Shown one piece after another: positions 1 to 7,208 of a stretch of DNA of 25,294 bases. The notes beneath the pieces were generated by a model. It saw nothing but the letters and a program-made list of their open reading frames with translations. It was not told the origin of the DNA and searched no databases. Each line of letters opens with the position of its first letter. Position 1 is the first letter of the stretch. The DNA comes from Aquirhabdus sp. GTDB lineage: Bacteria; Pseudomonadota; Gammaproteobacteria; Pseudomonadales; Moraxellaceae. Both the position numbers and the translations under genes were made by a program. The DNA is taken from positions 1-25,294 of the forward strand of contig JASLGO010000055.1 in NCBI GenBank assembly GCA_030150135.1. Direction: 5' to 3'.

Positions 1-71
1 TTAATTTCTTCAACACGGATTCCGAGTTGTTCAGCTACGGCCGCCTTGACACGTTGTTCGATATCGCTCAC
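1..71 (-). CDS. acpP: acyl carrier protein, 5' part (runs off the window)
   Basis: The reverse strand gives the first 23 residues of acyl carrier protein, beginning M-SDIEQRVKAAVAEQLG. This matches the conserved AcpP N-terminus of Acinetobacter-type bacteria. The phosphopantetheine-attachment DSL motif lies beyond the window edge. The start codon is GTG (69-71), fixed by an AAGGAGA ribosome-binding site at 78-84. AcpP is the cytoplasmic carrier of growing acyl chains in type II fatty-acid synthesis. It lies downstream of fabD and fabG in the same direction, separated from fabG by about 314 bases that hold its own candidate promoter. This suggests it can be expressed more strongly than the enzymes, as is usual for this abundant protein. 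Confidence 0.93.
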   Translation of the reverse strand, partial: MSDIEQRVKAAVAEQLGIRVEEI

Positions 72-124
72 CGAAAATCTCCTTCAGGTTATGGCATCTT
101 AATCAAATAAATAAAGATGGCGCT

Positions 125-152
125 AGTGTAAAGTAAACAATGAAAAATACAA
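125..152 (-). promoter_or_regulatory. candidate sigma70 promoter of acpP
   Basis: On the minus strand a TTGTAT -35 (147-152) and a TACACT -10 (125-130) are separated by 16 bases, about 54 bases before the acpP GTG. Both hexamers depart from consensus, so this is a reasonable candidate rather than a certain promoter. The rest of the fabG-acpP gap (153-385) is strongly AT-rich, and I see no gene or clear terminator in it. Confidence 0.5.
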
Positions 153-385
153 TTGGCGAATATGTTCAGTCGAGTTAATTTAAACAGCTCAGCTTATACC
201 AAAACCCACACCCACCAACAAAAATCACAAAAAACACAAATATTTCAGAATCATAAATACAAAATAATCAGAAACATTTTAAATGACAATCCGACCGAAA
301 TAACACAAAATAACGATTATCTCAGTCAATAAACAAGCTAAAACAGCAAAAATCACGCCATTAAACTCAATCGCATGAATGCCAA

Positions 386-1141
386 TTAGCCCATATACAT
401 GCCACCATTCACAGGTAAAACAGTTCCAGTGATATAACCTGCCGAGCTACCCGCCAAAAAACCAACTGCTGCGGCAATCTCTTGAGCCTGCCCCAAACGT
501 CCTAGAGGAATCTGTGACAACATCATTGAACGCACTTTTTCATCCAGCACTTCAGTCATATCGGTCGCAATAAAACCAGGGGCAACACAATTCACCGTAA
601 TATTGCGACCACCCATTTCACGCGCCAGCGCACGGCTAAAACCTTCAATACCTGCTTTTGCTGCACAATAATTGGTCTGCCCAGCATTGCCCAATTGCCC
701 AACAACCGAGGAAATATTAATAATTCGACCAAAGCGCGCCTTACTCATCCCACGTAATACCGCTTTTGACAGATGAAATACTGCGCCCAAATGAACTTGA
801 ATAATGTCTTGGAAGTCCTGCTCTGGCATACGCATCAGCAAACCATCTTTGGTAATCCCAGCGTTATTAACCAAAATACTGATTGTGCCAAAATCCGCTT
901 CGATGGATTTAATCAGCGCGTCCATCCCTGCCGTATCACGCACATCAAGCACGCGACCTGTACCCTGATCGGCTAAACGATCTGCGATCTGTTTTGCGCC
1001 ATTTTCAGTCGTTGCAGTACCAATCACAAAACAGCCTTGTGCTGCCAATTGTGTTGCAATTGCCTCGCCAATTCCGCGACTTGCGCCTGTCACTAAAGCG
1101 ATTTGACGTGGTTGCTGAGCATTATTGTTCTGATCGTTCAT
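386..1141 (-). CDS. fabG: 3-oxoacyl-[acyl-carrier-protein] reductase FabG
   Basis: This NADPH-dependent short-chain dehydrogenase reduces 3-oxoacyl-ACP in the cytoplasmic type II fatty-acid elongation cycle. Visible features are the cofactor-binding TGASRGIG at residues 18-25, NNAG at about 92-95, and a catalytic triad of Ser145 (NISSVVG), Tyr158 and Lys162 in the YxxxK arrangement. The C-terminus shows the FabG-typical TGTVLPVNGGMYM. At 251 residues it is a few longer than most FabG proteins because of a polar, Asn/Gln-rich N-terminus of about ten residues. The ATG at 1141 is supported by AAGGAAAA upstream and by its ATGA overlap with the fabD stop, which implies translational coupling. It forms an operon with fabD, with acpP downstream. 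Confidence 0.96.
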   Translation of the reverse strand: MNDQNNNAQQPRQIALVTGASRGIGEAIATQLAAQGCFVIGTATTENGAKQIADRLADQGTGRVLDVRDTAGMDALIKSIEADFGTISILVNNAGITKDGLLMRMPEQDFQDIIQVHLGAVFHLSKAVLRGMSKARFGRIINISSVVGQLGNAGQTNYCAAKAGIEGFSRALAREMGGRNITVNCVAPGFIATDMTEVLDEKVRSMMLSQIPLGRLGQAQEIAAAVGFLAGSSAGYITGTVLPVNGGMYMG

Positions 1142-2127
1142 GCAAGTTTTCCTTCTAATACTGCGATATGAGTTAATGCATCATCTAAGCGACTACGGGT
1201 ATCAATTGGATATGAAACAAGTGGTGGTGTCATACGCTTAGCGAGATTAGACAACACATTATTTGGACCACACTCCACCAAATGACTCACACCCAGTGTC
1301 ACAAGCATTTGTTCAGATTGTGTCCAGCGTACTGGACTATAAAGCTGCTGAGTCAATGCCGCCTTCACTTGCGCTAAATCTGCCTCGATCACTGCATTGA
1401 CATTTTGCACAACGGGAATACTTGGCATCTGAATCGTCGTTTGTGCCAAAACCTCTGCCAAAACTTCTGCGGCTGGCTGCATCAATCGACAATGTGAAGG
1501 CACGCTGACAGGAATCGAAATCGCTTTACCACCAGCTTCTTTTGCCAATGTCGCAACGGCTTGAACGGCACTTGCTTGCCCCGCAATCACCACTTGCCCT
1601 GGTGCATTGTAGTTTGCAGGATCAACAATATCGCCTGTCTCAGTGCTTACAGCCAAACATAATTCTTCGACTTTTTCATCACTCAGACCCAATACCGCAA
1701 CCATCGCGCCTGCACCTTGTGGTACAGCCTGTTGCATCAGTTGTCCGCGTAAATTAACCAGACGTACAGCATCAATCAGTGACAAAGCGCCACCAGCCAC
1801 CAACGCAGAGTATTCACCTAAGGAATGACCTGCGAGCGCAGCAGGAACAATGCCACCTAAATCCAGCCATAAACGCCATAAAGCGATACTCGAAGTCAGC
1901 AATACAGGCTGAGTAAATTCAGTTTGATCGAGTCCTTCGCCACTTTGTGCAATATTCCATAAATCAAATCCCACACCTTCAGATGCTTCAGCAAAAGTTT
2001 GAGTAATTTGTGGGTATTGTTGAGCGAGTTCTGCCAGCATTCCCGCTTTTTGTGAACCTTGTCCTGGAAAAACCAGAGCGGTTCTTATTGGTCGCGGTGC
2101 TGCTACTGTTTTATTAAATGCAGTCAT
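1138..2127 (-). CDS. fabD: malonyl-CoA:ACP transacylase FabD
   Basis: FabD transfers malonyl from CoA to acyl carrier protein, supplying the extender unit for fatty-acid synthesis. The 329-residue protein has the N-terminal FPGQGSQ motif (20-26), the nucleophile elbow GHSLGEYSAL with Ser102, Arg127 in LRGQLM, and the catalytic His212 in SVPSHC, all as expected for the family. The N-terminus carries about 14 extra residues before the usual TALVFPGQGSQ start, which is common. The stop overlaps the fabG start (ATGA). Neither plsX nor fabH lies between rpmF and fabD, unlike in enterobacteria. The start codon has only a weak Shine-Dalgarno sequence (an AGG about 13 bases upstream). Confidence 0.96.
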   Translation of the reverse strand: MTAFNKTVAAPRPIRTALVFPGQGSQKAGMLAELAQQYPQITQTFAEASEGVGFDLWNIAQSGEGLDQTEFTQPVLLTSSIALWRLWLDLGGIVPAALAGHSLGEYSALVAGGALSLIDAVRLVNLRGQLMQQAVPQGAGAMVAVLGLSDEKVEELCLAVSTETGDIVDPANYNAPGQVVIAGQASAVQAVATLAKEAGGKAISIPVSVPSHCRLMQPAAEVLAEVLAQTTIQMPSIPVVQNVNAVIEADLAQVKAALTQQLYSPVRWTQSEQMLVTLGVSHLVECGPNNVLSNLAKRMTPPLVSYPIDTRSRLDDALTHIAVLEGKLA

Positions 2128-2167
2128 AATATCTAAAACCTATGAACGACCACATTGGTCAGGGCAA

Positions 2168-2196
2168 ATTATCAATTCGTTTAAACATGTTATCAA
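2168..2196 (-). promoter_or_regulatory. candidate sigma70 promoter of fabD-fabG
   Basis: On the minus strand TTGATA (2191-2196) and GATAAT (2168-2173) are separated by exactly 17 bases. Each hexamer matches consensus at five of six positions, and the -10 lies about 40 bases before the fabD ATG. It would let fabD-fabG be transcribed independently of yceD-rpmF. Confidence 0.6.
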
Positions 2197-2289
2197 TGGC
2201 ATGATTGCGCAAGAATACTGCAATCGCGTGAAATCCGATAGCAATCTTAGAGAATGGCTCGGCAAATCTTTTTTAAAGTACAAACAACA

Positions 2290-2357
2290 AAAGCCACTTG
2301 CCTACTTCACTGATAAAGCCTGAATAAGACCTGATCAAGAAGAAAACAAGTAGCTTT
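2290..2357 (-). repeat. imperfect inverted repeat in the rpmF-fabD gap
   Basis: The gap between rpmF and fabD is 324 bases long (2128-2451). It holds 11-base arms at 2290-2300 and 2347-2357 that are complementary except at one position, with a 46-base loop. On the minus strand the second arm is followed by a T-rich stretch (CTTTTGTTGTTT), so it could be a weak terminator behind rpmF, but the long loop makes this uncertain. I see no gene in the gap. Confidence 0.3.
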
Positions 2358-2419
2358 AGAATATGGCAACATTCAATCTAAATTTTTAAATTAAATGTTC
2401 CACTTTAATCTTTTTGTCG

Positions 2420-2442
2420 TTGGTCATCCAATGATTGACCAA
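2420..2442 (-). terminator. stem-loop just downstream of rpmF
   Basis: TTGGTCA (2420-2426) and TGACCAA (2436-2442) form a perfect 7-bp stem with a 9-base loop, 9 bases beyond the rpmF stop. No U-tract follows on either strand, so it may stabilise the mRNA 3' end or act as an attenuator rather than be a strong intrinsic terminator. Confidence 0.4.
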
Positions 2443-2451
2443 GCAAACAAA

Positions 2452-2637
2452 TTATTCGTCGATTGCAGCAACCGCGAACAATTGGCGACCACGGTAGAAA
2501 CCGTCTTTGGTCACATGGTGGCGCAGATGTGTTTCGCCAGTTGTTTGATCAACGCTGAGCGCAGCAGTAGTCAAACCATCATGTGAACGACGCATGTCAC
2601 GACGTGCACGGCTTTTACGGTTTTGTTGAACGGCCAT
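2452..2637 (-). CDS. rpmF: 50S ribosomal protein L32
   Basis: This is a 61-residue, very basic small ribosomal protein with the family-defining start MAVQQNRKSRARRDMRRSHD and the conserved stretch GETHLRHHVTKDGFYRGRQL. L32 is a component of the large ribosomal subunit. This version lacks the zinc-binding cysteine pairs found in some bacterial L32 proteins. A strong AAAGGAGG Shine-Dalgarno sequence lies about 6 bases before the ATG. It follows yceD by 92 bases in the same direction, the widely conserved yceD-rpmF pairing. Confidence 0.97.
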   Translation of the reverse strand: MAVQQNRKSRARRDMRRSHDGLTTAALSVDQTTGETHLRHHVTKDGFYRGRQLFAVAAIDE

Positions 2638-2729
2638 GAGAGCCTCCTTTGCAATAAATCAGTACATTAAAAACGGAACTTGAAATAAAACATAATTTTA
2701 AATCAGCACCGCAAATTTTATAACCACAC

Positions 2730-3356
2730 TTAATCTTTGGTCAGCTTCAATCCAGCGAGAACATCGAATGGATTACGCTTCTCCTCCACCACTTGAACTT
2801 CATCACCGACGCTTGCCACCGCAAGCTCACAACCATCGTGTTTCGGCGATAGTGGCAACAACAGCAAAATCTCGTCTTCAAGCAAATTCAGTACATCGAC
2901 CGTTTCTACGCCATGTGAAGTTTGCGCTTCGCTGAGAATGACATAATCAACTTCGTCCTTCTCACGACCCAAACGATCTGCATACTCTTCTTCAGTAAAT
3001 AGTGCTAGATGAACATGCGTATCTAAAACAAAATCTAACTGATGCAAACAACGCTGACATGTTAATGGCAATTTCGCCGACATCGTGGCATCAAGCCAAG
3101 CAATCCGACGCTCATCCATGTACAGCTTACAATCAAGGGCGATTTGTTGATGGTCATGTGGAGGAACAACTTCAGCCGCCACACGTGGAAACCGAGTTAA
3201 ATCAACCTGACCTTGCCAAACAAATCCTAATTCCGCCCATTTAAACGGTTCTATATGTGTTGGAAACACTTGTGGCGACATCGCACTAGACGATGTACTC
3301 ACTAGATTCGCTGCGCCATCAGTAGCAATACTGCTTGGCAAGACATCTTCTGTCAT
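2730..3356 (-). CDS. yceD: YceD family protein (DUF177), 23S rRNA accumulation protein
   Basis: YceD is a conserved factor implicated in 23S rRNA accumulation and is nearly always next to rpmF, as here. Seen in the sequence are the C-x2-C pair (Cys100, Cys103, in LTCQRC), the acidic-hydrophobic block LLEDEILLLLPLSPKH (about 158-173) that is the family hallmark, and the C-terminal NPFDVLAGLK. At 208 residues it is longer than the roughly 175 typical. The excess is an N-terminal Ser/Ala-rich segment of about 25 residues, so the Met26 at 3281 is an alternative start. I kept the ATG at 3356 because a GGGG-type ribosome-binding site precedes it and the candidate promoter would give a leader of about 30 bases. 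Confidence 0.9.
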   Translation of the reverse strand: MTEDVLPSSIATDGAANLVSTSSSAMSPQVFPTHIEPFKWAELGFVWQGQVDLTRFPRVAAEVVPPHDHQQIALDCKLYMDERRIAWLDATMSAKLPLTCQRCLHQLDFVLDTHVHLALFTEEEYADRLGREKDEVDYVILSEAQTSHGVETVDVLNLLEDEILLLLPLSPKHDGCELAVASVGDEVQVVEEKRNPFDVLAGLKLTKD

Positions 3357-3393
3357 GACAAACCCCGCGCAAGAAACACAAAATAGGGCGCGA

Positions 3394-3422
3394 ATTGTAC
3401 AAAGTTACAGACCTCATGTCAA
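3394..3422 (-). promoter_or_regulatory. near-consensus sigma70 promoter of yceD-rpmF
   Basis: On the minus strand TTGACA (3417-3422) and TACAAT (3394-3399) are spaced by exactly 17 bases and sit about 38 bases before the yceD ATG. It matches consensus at 6/6 and 5/6 positions, the best promoter in the window. It suits a gene pair needed in step with ribosome synthesis. Confidence 0.8.
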
Positions 3423-3566
3423 AGCGGAAAATACATAAAACGAGATATATTTTGCGCATGATTATACTGTCAAATCATGACTAAAACGGTTTACTGAATC
3501 TATCTATTAAAACTCTGAGAAAAGACAAATAATTTTATCAATAGTCGAATCTACGCCGCACTAGCT

Positions 3567-3620
3567 CGTTGAGCCTGCGGTTACTAAGCTTGCCGAAGTA
3601 TCGAAATGTTCAAGGCTACG
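3567..3620. repeat. degenerate copy of a dispersed GAGCCTG...GAAATG repeat
   Basis: This stretch contains TTGAGCCTG, then AAGCTTGCCGAAGTATCGAAATG. It shares words with the inverted repeat at 10572-10628 (TTGAGCCTGTCGAAATG and the complement of GACAAGCTCAG). It looks like a decayed member of the same intergenic repeat family. The surrounding yceD-pip gap (3357-3714) otherwise holds only the yceD promoter and an AT-rich leader for pip, and I see no gene in it. Confidence 0.5.
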
Positions 3621-3714
3621 AAAAAGGATTTTGCTGAGATGATAACGATGACTCTGCTCAGTAACCTTATATGTAGTTTTACAATGTACTAAATCAAATT
3701 AAAGCGAAGGAATC

Positions 3715-4653
3715 ATGCGCACACTTTATCCAGAAATCACGCCATATCACACTGATAAAATAAAAGTTTCAGAAATCCATACACTCTATTTTGAAGAGTG
3801 TGGCAATCCCAATGGTCGTCCAGTGATTTTTTTGCATGGTGGTCCTGGCGGCGGTATACAGCCTTCGTATCGTCAATATTTCAATCCTAAGAAATGGCGC
3901 ATTATTCTACTCGATCAGCGCGGTTGTGGGCAAAGCACACCTTTTGCTGAGCTCCGCGAAAATACGACTTGGGATTTGGTTAAGGACATTGAAACTCTAC
4001 GTCAGCATTTAAAGATTGAAAAATGGGCGGTGTTTGGTGGTTCTTGGGGTTCAACCCTAGCACTGGCTTACGGCATCACGCACCCTACATCGTGTACTGC
4101 ATTCTTTTTGCGTGGGATTTTTTTATTGCGCAAAAAGGAAATTGATTGGTTCTACCAAGAAGGCTGCTCAAAAATCTATCCTGACGCATGGGAAGAATAT
4201 TTAAAGCCAATCCCGCCAAATGAGCGCGGTAATCTGGTACAGGCTTACCATCAACGTCTGATTTCACCGAATGCACAAGTCCGACGTGCAGCCGCAAAGG
4301 CTTGGGCAACTTGGGAAGGTTCAACCTCGAAGCTGATTCCTGATGCACAAGTCATTGCACATTATAGTGATGATGACTTTTCTGAAGCATTTGCACGGAT
4401 CGAGTGTCATTATTTTACCAATCATGGTTTCTTATCTGAGGATAATTTTCTATTAAATCATGTCCATAAAATTCGTCACTTGCCTGCGATTATTGTGCAT
4501 GGTCGCTATGATGTGGTCTGTCCCGTCGAGAACGCGTGGGATTTGCATCGCGCTTGGCCAGAAGCAGAATTGAAAATCATTGCCAATTCAGGGCATTCCT
4601 TATCCGAAGTAGGTATTGTCGATGCGTTGATTGATGCGACGGATCGGTTTTGA
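3715..4653 (+). CDS. pip: proline iminopeptidase (prolyl aminopeptidase)
   Basis: This cytoplasmic serine peptidase of the alpha/beta hydrolase fold removes N-terminal proline from peptides (peptidase family S33). Motifs in order are the oxyanion-hole HGGPGGG (41-47), DQRGCGQS (67-74), the nucleophile elbow GGSWGS with Ser110, Asp266 in HGRYDVVCP, and His294 in NSGHS. The 312-residue length and the start RTLYPEITPY fit bacterial Pip of the short monomeric type. GAAGGAA lies about 6 bases before the ATG. The gene stands alone: it is divergent from yceD and separated from the next plus-strand gene by a large palindrome. Confidence 0.95.
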   Translation: MRTLYPEITPYHTDKIKVSEIHTLYFEECGNPNGRPVIFLHGGPGGGIQPSYRQYFNPKKWRIILLDQRGCGQSTPFAELRENTTWDLVKDIETLRQHLKIEKWAVFGGSWGSTLALAYGITHPTSCTAFFLRGIFLLRKKEIDWFYQEGCSKIYPDAWEEYLKPIPPNERGNLVQAYHQRLISPNAQVRRAAAKAWATWEGSTSKLIPDAQVIAHYSDDDFSEAFARIECHYFTNHGFLSEDNFLLNHVHKIRHLPAIIVHGRYDVVCPVENAWDLHRAWPEAELKIIANSGHSLSEVGIVDALIDATDRF

Positions 4654-4664
4654 TTGATTATTAT

Positions 4665-4744
4665 GTAGGGGCGTACCCTTTGTGGTCGCCCTTATCGAAC
4701 TCAAAACAACATCAAAAGCGGGCAACCACAAGGGTAGCCCCTAC
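4665..4744. repeat. 80-bp imperfect palindrome, possible terminator behind pip
   Basis: A 27-base left arm (4665-4691, beginning GTAGGGGCGTACCC) is matched by a 25-base right arm (4720-4744, ending GGGTAGCCCCTAC). The arms differ by two single-base bulges and one mismatch around a 28-base loop. A GTTTTTT tract follows directly on the plus strand, so the transcript could terminate here, 11 bases after pip. The composition is GC-rich compared with its surroundings, and the layout resembles dispersed palindromic elements (REP/MITE-like) rather than a gene-specific terminator. No target-site duplication was evident. Confidence 0.75.
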
Positions 4745-4893
4745 GTTTTTTGGTATCGTATGACATACTGCGACGATTAAAACCTTCAACAATTCCTCTG
4801 AAATTTGTATAAAAATAATCCAGTTAGCAGTAAGATAATCTTAAATCTGATTGATGGTTGCCGACCATTGGCGATTTATACAGAGGCAAAATT

Positions 4894-5511
4894 ATGCTGC
4901 ATCTCTACGTTCATCCTGACAATCCACAAGACCGTTTGATTGAGCAAGCAGCGGCGCGGATTCGTGCGGGTGGCGTGGTGGTTTATCCTGCGGATTCAAC
5001 GTATGCACTGGGTTGTCGGCTTGGTGACAAAGATGCGATGGAACGTATTGCGCTGATTCGTCGCTTACCCGAAAAACATCAATACACCCTGCTCTGCCGT
5101 GATCTGTCTGAAATTGCGACGTATGCAAAAGTCGATAATGCCACTTATCGCCTGCTCAAGAATCACACTCCAGGGTTATATACCTTTATCTTGCCTGCAA
5201 CCAGTGAAGTGCCTAAGCGGTTAATGCATCCAAAACGTAAAACCATCGGTATTCGCGTACCGACCAATTGCGTTGCGCAAATGTTGCTTGAGGCGTTGGG
5301 TGAGCCGATGCTAACTTCTACGCTGTCGCTGCCTGACTACACCGAGCCGCTGGATGATCCGTATGAGATTGCAGATCGACTGGAGAAGTTGGTGGATGTG
5401 TTTATTGATGTCGGGACGGGGACTTTGGGTGAGACTTCGGTAATTGATTTATCGGGGGATGAGGTTGTGGTGGTGCGTGAGGGATTGGGGGATGTGGCGG
5501 GGTTTGTTTAA
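4894..5511 (+). CDS. yciO: YciO family Sua5/TsaC-like protein
   Basis: This 205-residue protein of the YrdC/Sua5 fold closely parallels E. coli YciO: LYVHPDNPQDRLI at the N-terminus, GGVVVYPADSTYALGC (about 29-44), the KRKTIGIRVP block and the C-terminal VVREGLGDV. Family relatives TsaC/Sua5 make threonylcarbamoyl-AMP for tRNA t6A. YciO itself is a paralogue whose physiological role is less clear, so I do not assign t6A synthesis to it. The frame stays open upstream to a TTG at 4858, but the ATG at 4894 has an AGAGGC site before it and aligns with the YciO start. The last 100 bases are unusually G-rich on the coding strand. It is transcribed alone or with the ATPase gene 67 bases downstream. 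Confidence 0.9.
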   Translation: MLHLYVHPDNPQDRLIEQAAARIRAGGVVVYPADSTYALGCRLGDKDAMERIALIRRLPEKHQYTLLCRDLSEIATYAKVDNATYRLLKNHTPGLYTFILPATSEVPKRLMHPKRKTIGIRVPTNCVAQMLLEALGEPMLTSTLSLPDYTEPLDDPYEIADRLEKLVDVFIDVGTGTLGETSVIDLSGDEVVVVREGLGDVAGFV

Positions 5512-5578
5512 AAGTTCTCGTAGATTTATTCCTATGATTAGAACCAATTACCATATTTGATAAAAATGCGAGGATTAA

Positions 5579-7186
5579 ATGAAAATAAAGAAAGTTCGCT
5601 TAATGAATGGATACAAAAGATTTTTCGATTTAACAATTGATCTTGGAGACAATCCCAAGAAAATTATCGCATTAGTTGGACCAAATGGCTGTGGAAAAAG
5701 CAGCGTTCTCGATGGTTTGCTGTTTCACGCTAATCCGTGGGTTCACGTTGGAAATAAAGGTATAAAAAATCACGAATATCACTCCATGAACAAAACTCCC
5801 CATTTTGACTATACGAATGTGATTGTTGACTTCATTGAAGGCAACTTGCAAAACATACTCCAACAAAAAAGAAGTCTAGGCAAAGAACGAACTACTTTTT
5901 CTTTCCGAAGCCCATATCGTTATAACAGCAATCTGAAAGTAAATGAAGTAAGGGCTACATCAGAGATCAGTTTAAATAATTATGGAGCAACTTCATCTTC
6001 TGATCTTGATGATAAGATGGAAGAAAACTATAGACGCCTAAATATCAAATACAATAAATACCTTAACGAAAATGACTGTAAACCAAGTGAAGCAAAAAAC
6101 CATATCATTGGCGAGCTTAATTTATCAATTAAAACATGCCTTAACCTTGAAGTTTATAGTCTCGGAAATATCGAAGCATCAGAAGGCACTATTTACTTCA
6201 AAAAGTCCGACCATCCAACACCTTTTGATTTCAATGTTTTGTCTTCAGGAGAAAAAGAAGTAGTAGATTTACTATTAGATTTTTACCTTAGAAAAGATGA
6301 ATATAACGAAACAATTTTTCTTTTGGATGAACCTGAACTACATATAAATACAGCAATACAAAAAAAGCTTCTTCTAGAAATTAATCGTTTAATTGGAGAA
6401 AATTGCCAGCTCTGGGTTACAACTCATAGCATTGGATTTCTAAGAGCACTTCAAGAAGATTTAAAAGATGAATGCCAAATCATTCAATTTAAAGATGATC
6501 TCAATTTAGCATCAACTCCCCACATACTTACGCCTGTGAAAAAAAATATCGCTACTTGGAGAAAAATATTCGAAGTGGCTTTAGACGATTTGACACATCT
6601 GGTGAGTCCAAGACGAATTATTTACTGTGAGGGTATAGATAAACCTGGACAGCATGGACAAGAGAATGGTCTCGATGCCCAAGTTTTCAATAATATATTT
6701 TCTGAAAAACACCACGATACTTTATTTATATCTAGTGGCGGGAATACTGAGCTTGACCAAAGAAGTAAAATTGCATTAGCAATTTTAACCAAAGTATTTT
6801 CAGATATTGAAATTCTTGTTTTAAAAGATCGAGACATATCTTCAGGAAGAAAAACATCCCAAAACGATAGAACCGTCTATCTCCAAAGCAATCCTGCAAA
6901 TCATCGGGTTCTGAAACGATGGGAAATTGAAAATTACTTATATGACAAAGAGGTTCTCAAAAAATATTGTGCAGCAAATTCTTTGGTCTTTGACGAAATA
7001 GCCTACGATGCATTTGTCACCAATATTGAAGATGATAATCTTAAAGATAAAACTGGACACATTAGAAATTTCTGCGGAATAACAACTAGCATTAATGCAG
7101 AAACTTTCAAAAAAGTTTTATCAACCTTTATCTCAGAAGATATGGCCATTTACACTGAACTTGAAAGCTGCATTTTTAATCCATAA
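5579..7186 (+). CDS. AAA ATPase with C-terminal TOPRIM-like region (OLD-like)
   Basis: This is a 535-residue protein of the ABC/SMC-type ATPase class. The N-terminal half holds a Walker A GPNGCGKS (34-41), an ABC-signature-like LSSGEKE (about 221-227), a Walker B IFLLDEPELHI (about 246-256) and a switch-His TTHS (about 281-284). The arrangement is that of AAA_15/AAA_21 proteins. The C-terminal part has an acidic YCEGID (about 349-354), VLKDRD (about 414-419) and RWEIENYLYD, fitting a TOPRIM/DUF4435-type nuclease region as in OLD-family proteins. An ATPase-TOPRIM enzyme that acts on DNA is therefore the best guess. No UvrD-like helicase is adjacent, so it is not Gabija. The gene is visibly more AT-rich than both neighbours, suggesting transfer. 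GAGG precedes the ATG at 5579. Confidence 0.8.
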   Translation: MKIKKVRLMNGYKRFFDLTIDLGDNPKKIIALVGPNGCGKSSVLDGLLFHANPWVHVGNKGIKNHEYHSMNKTPHFDYTNVIVDFIEGNLQNILQQKRSLGKERTTFSFRSPYRYNSNLKVNEVRATSEISLNNYGATSSSDLDDKMEENYRRLNIKYNKYLNENDCKPSEAKNHIIGELNLSIKTCLNLEVYSLGNIEASEGTIYFKKSDHPTPFDFNVLSSGEKEVVDLLLDFYLRKDEYNETIFLLDEPELHINTAIQKKLLLEINRLIGENCQLWVTTHSIGFLRALQEDLKDECQIIQFKDDLNLASTPHILTPVKKNIATWRKIFEVALDDLTHLVSPRRIIYCEGIDKPGQHGQENGLDAQVFNNIFSEKHHDTLFISSGGNTELDQRSKIALAILTKVFSDIEILVLKDRDISSGRKTSQNDRTVYLQSNPANHRVLKRWEIENYLYDKEVLKKYCAANSLVFDEIAYDAFVTNIEDDNLKDKTGHIRNFCGITTSINAETFKKVLSTFISEDMAIYTELESCIFNP

Positions 7187-7208
7187 TAAACTCAATGAAG
7201 ATTAGCTA

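Noticed and set aside
4858..4893. Upstream TTG start for yciO
   Set aside because: It adds 12 residues absent from the YciO family, while the ATG at 4894 has a ribosome-binding site and aligns with the known start.
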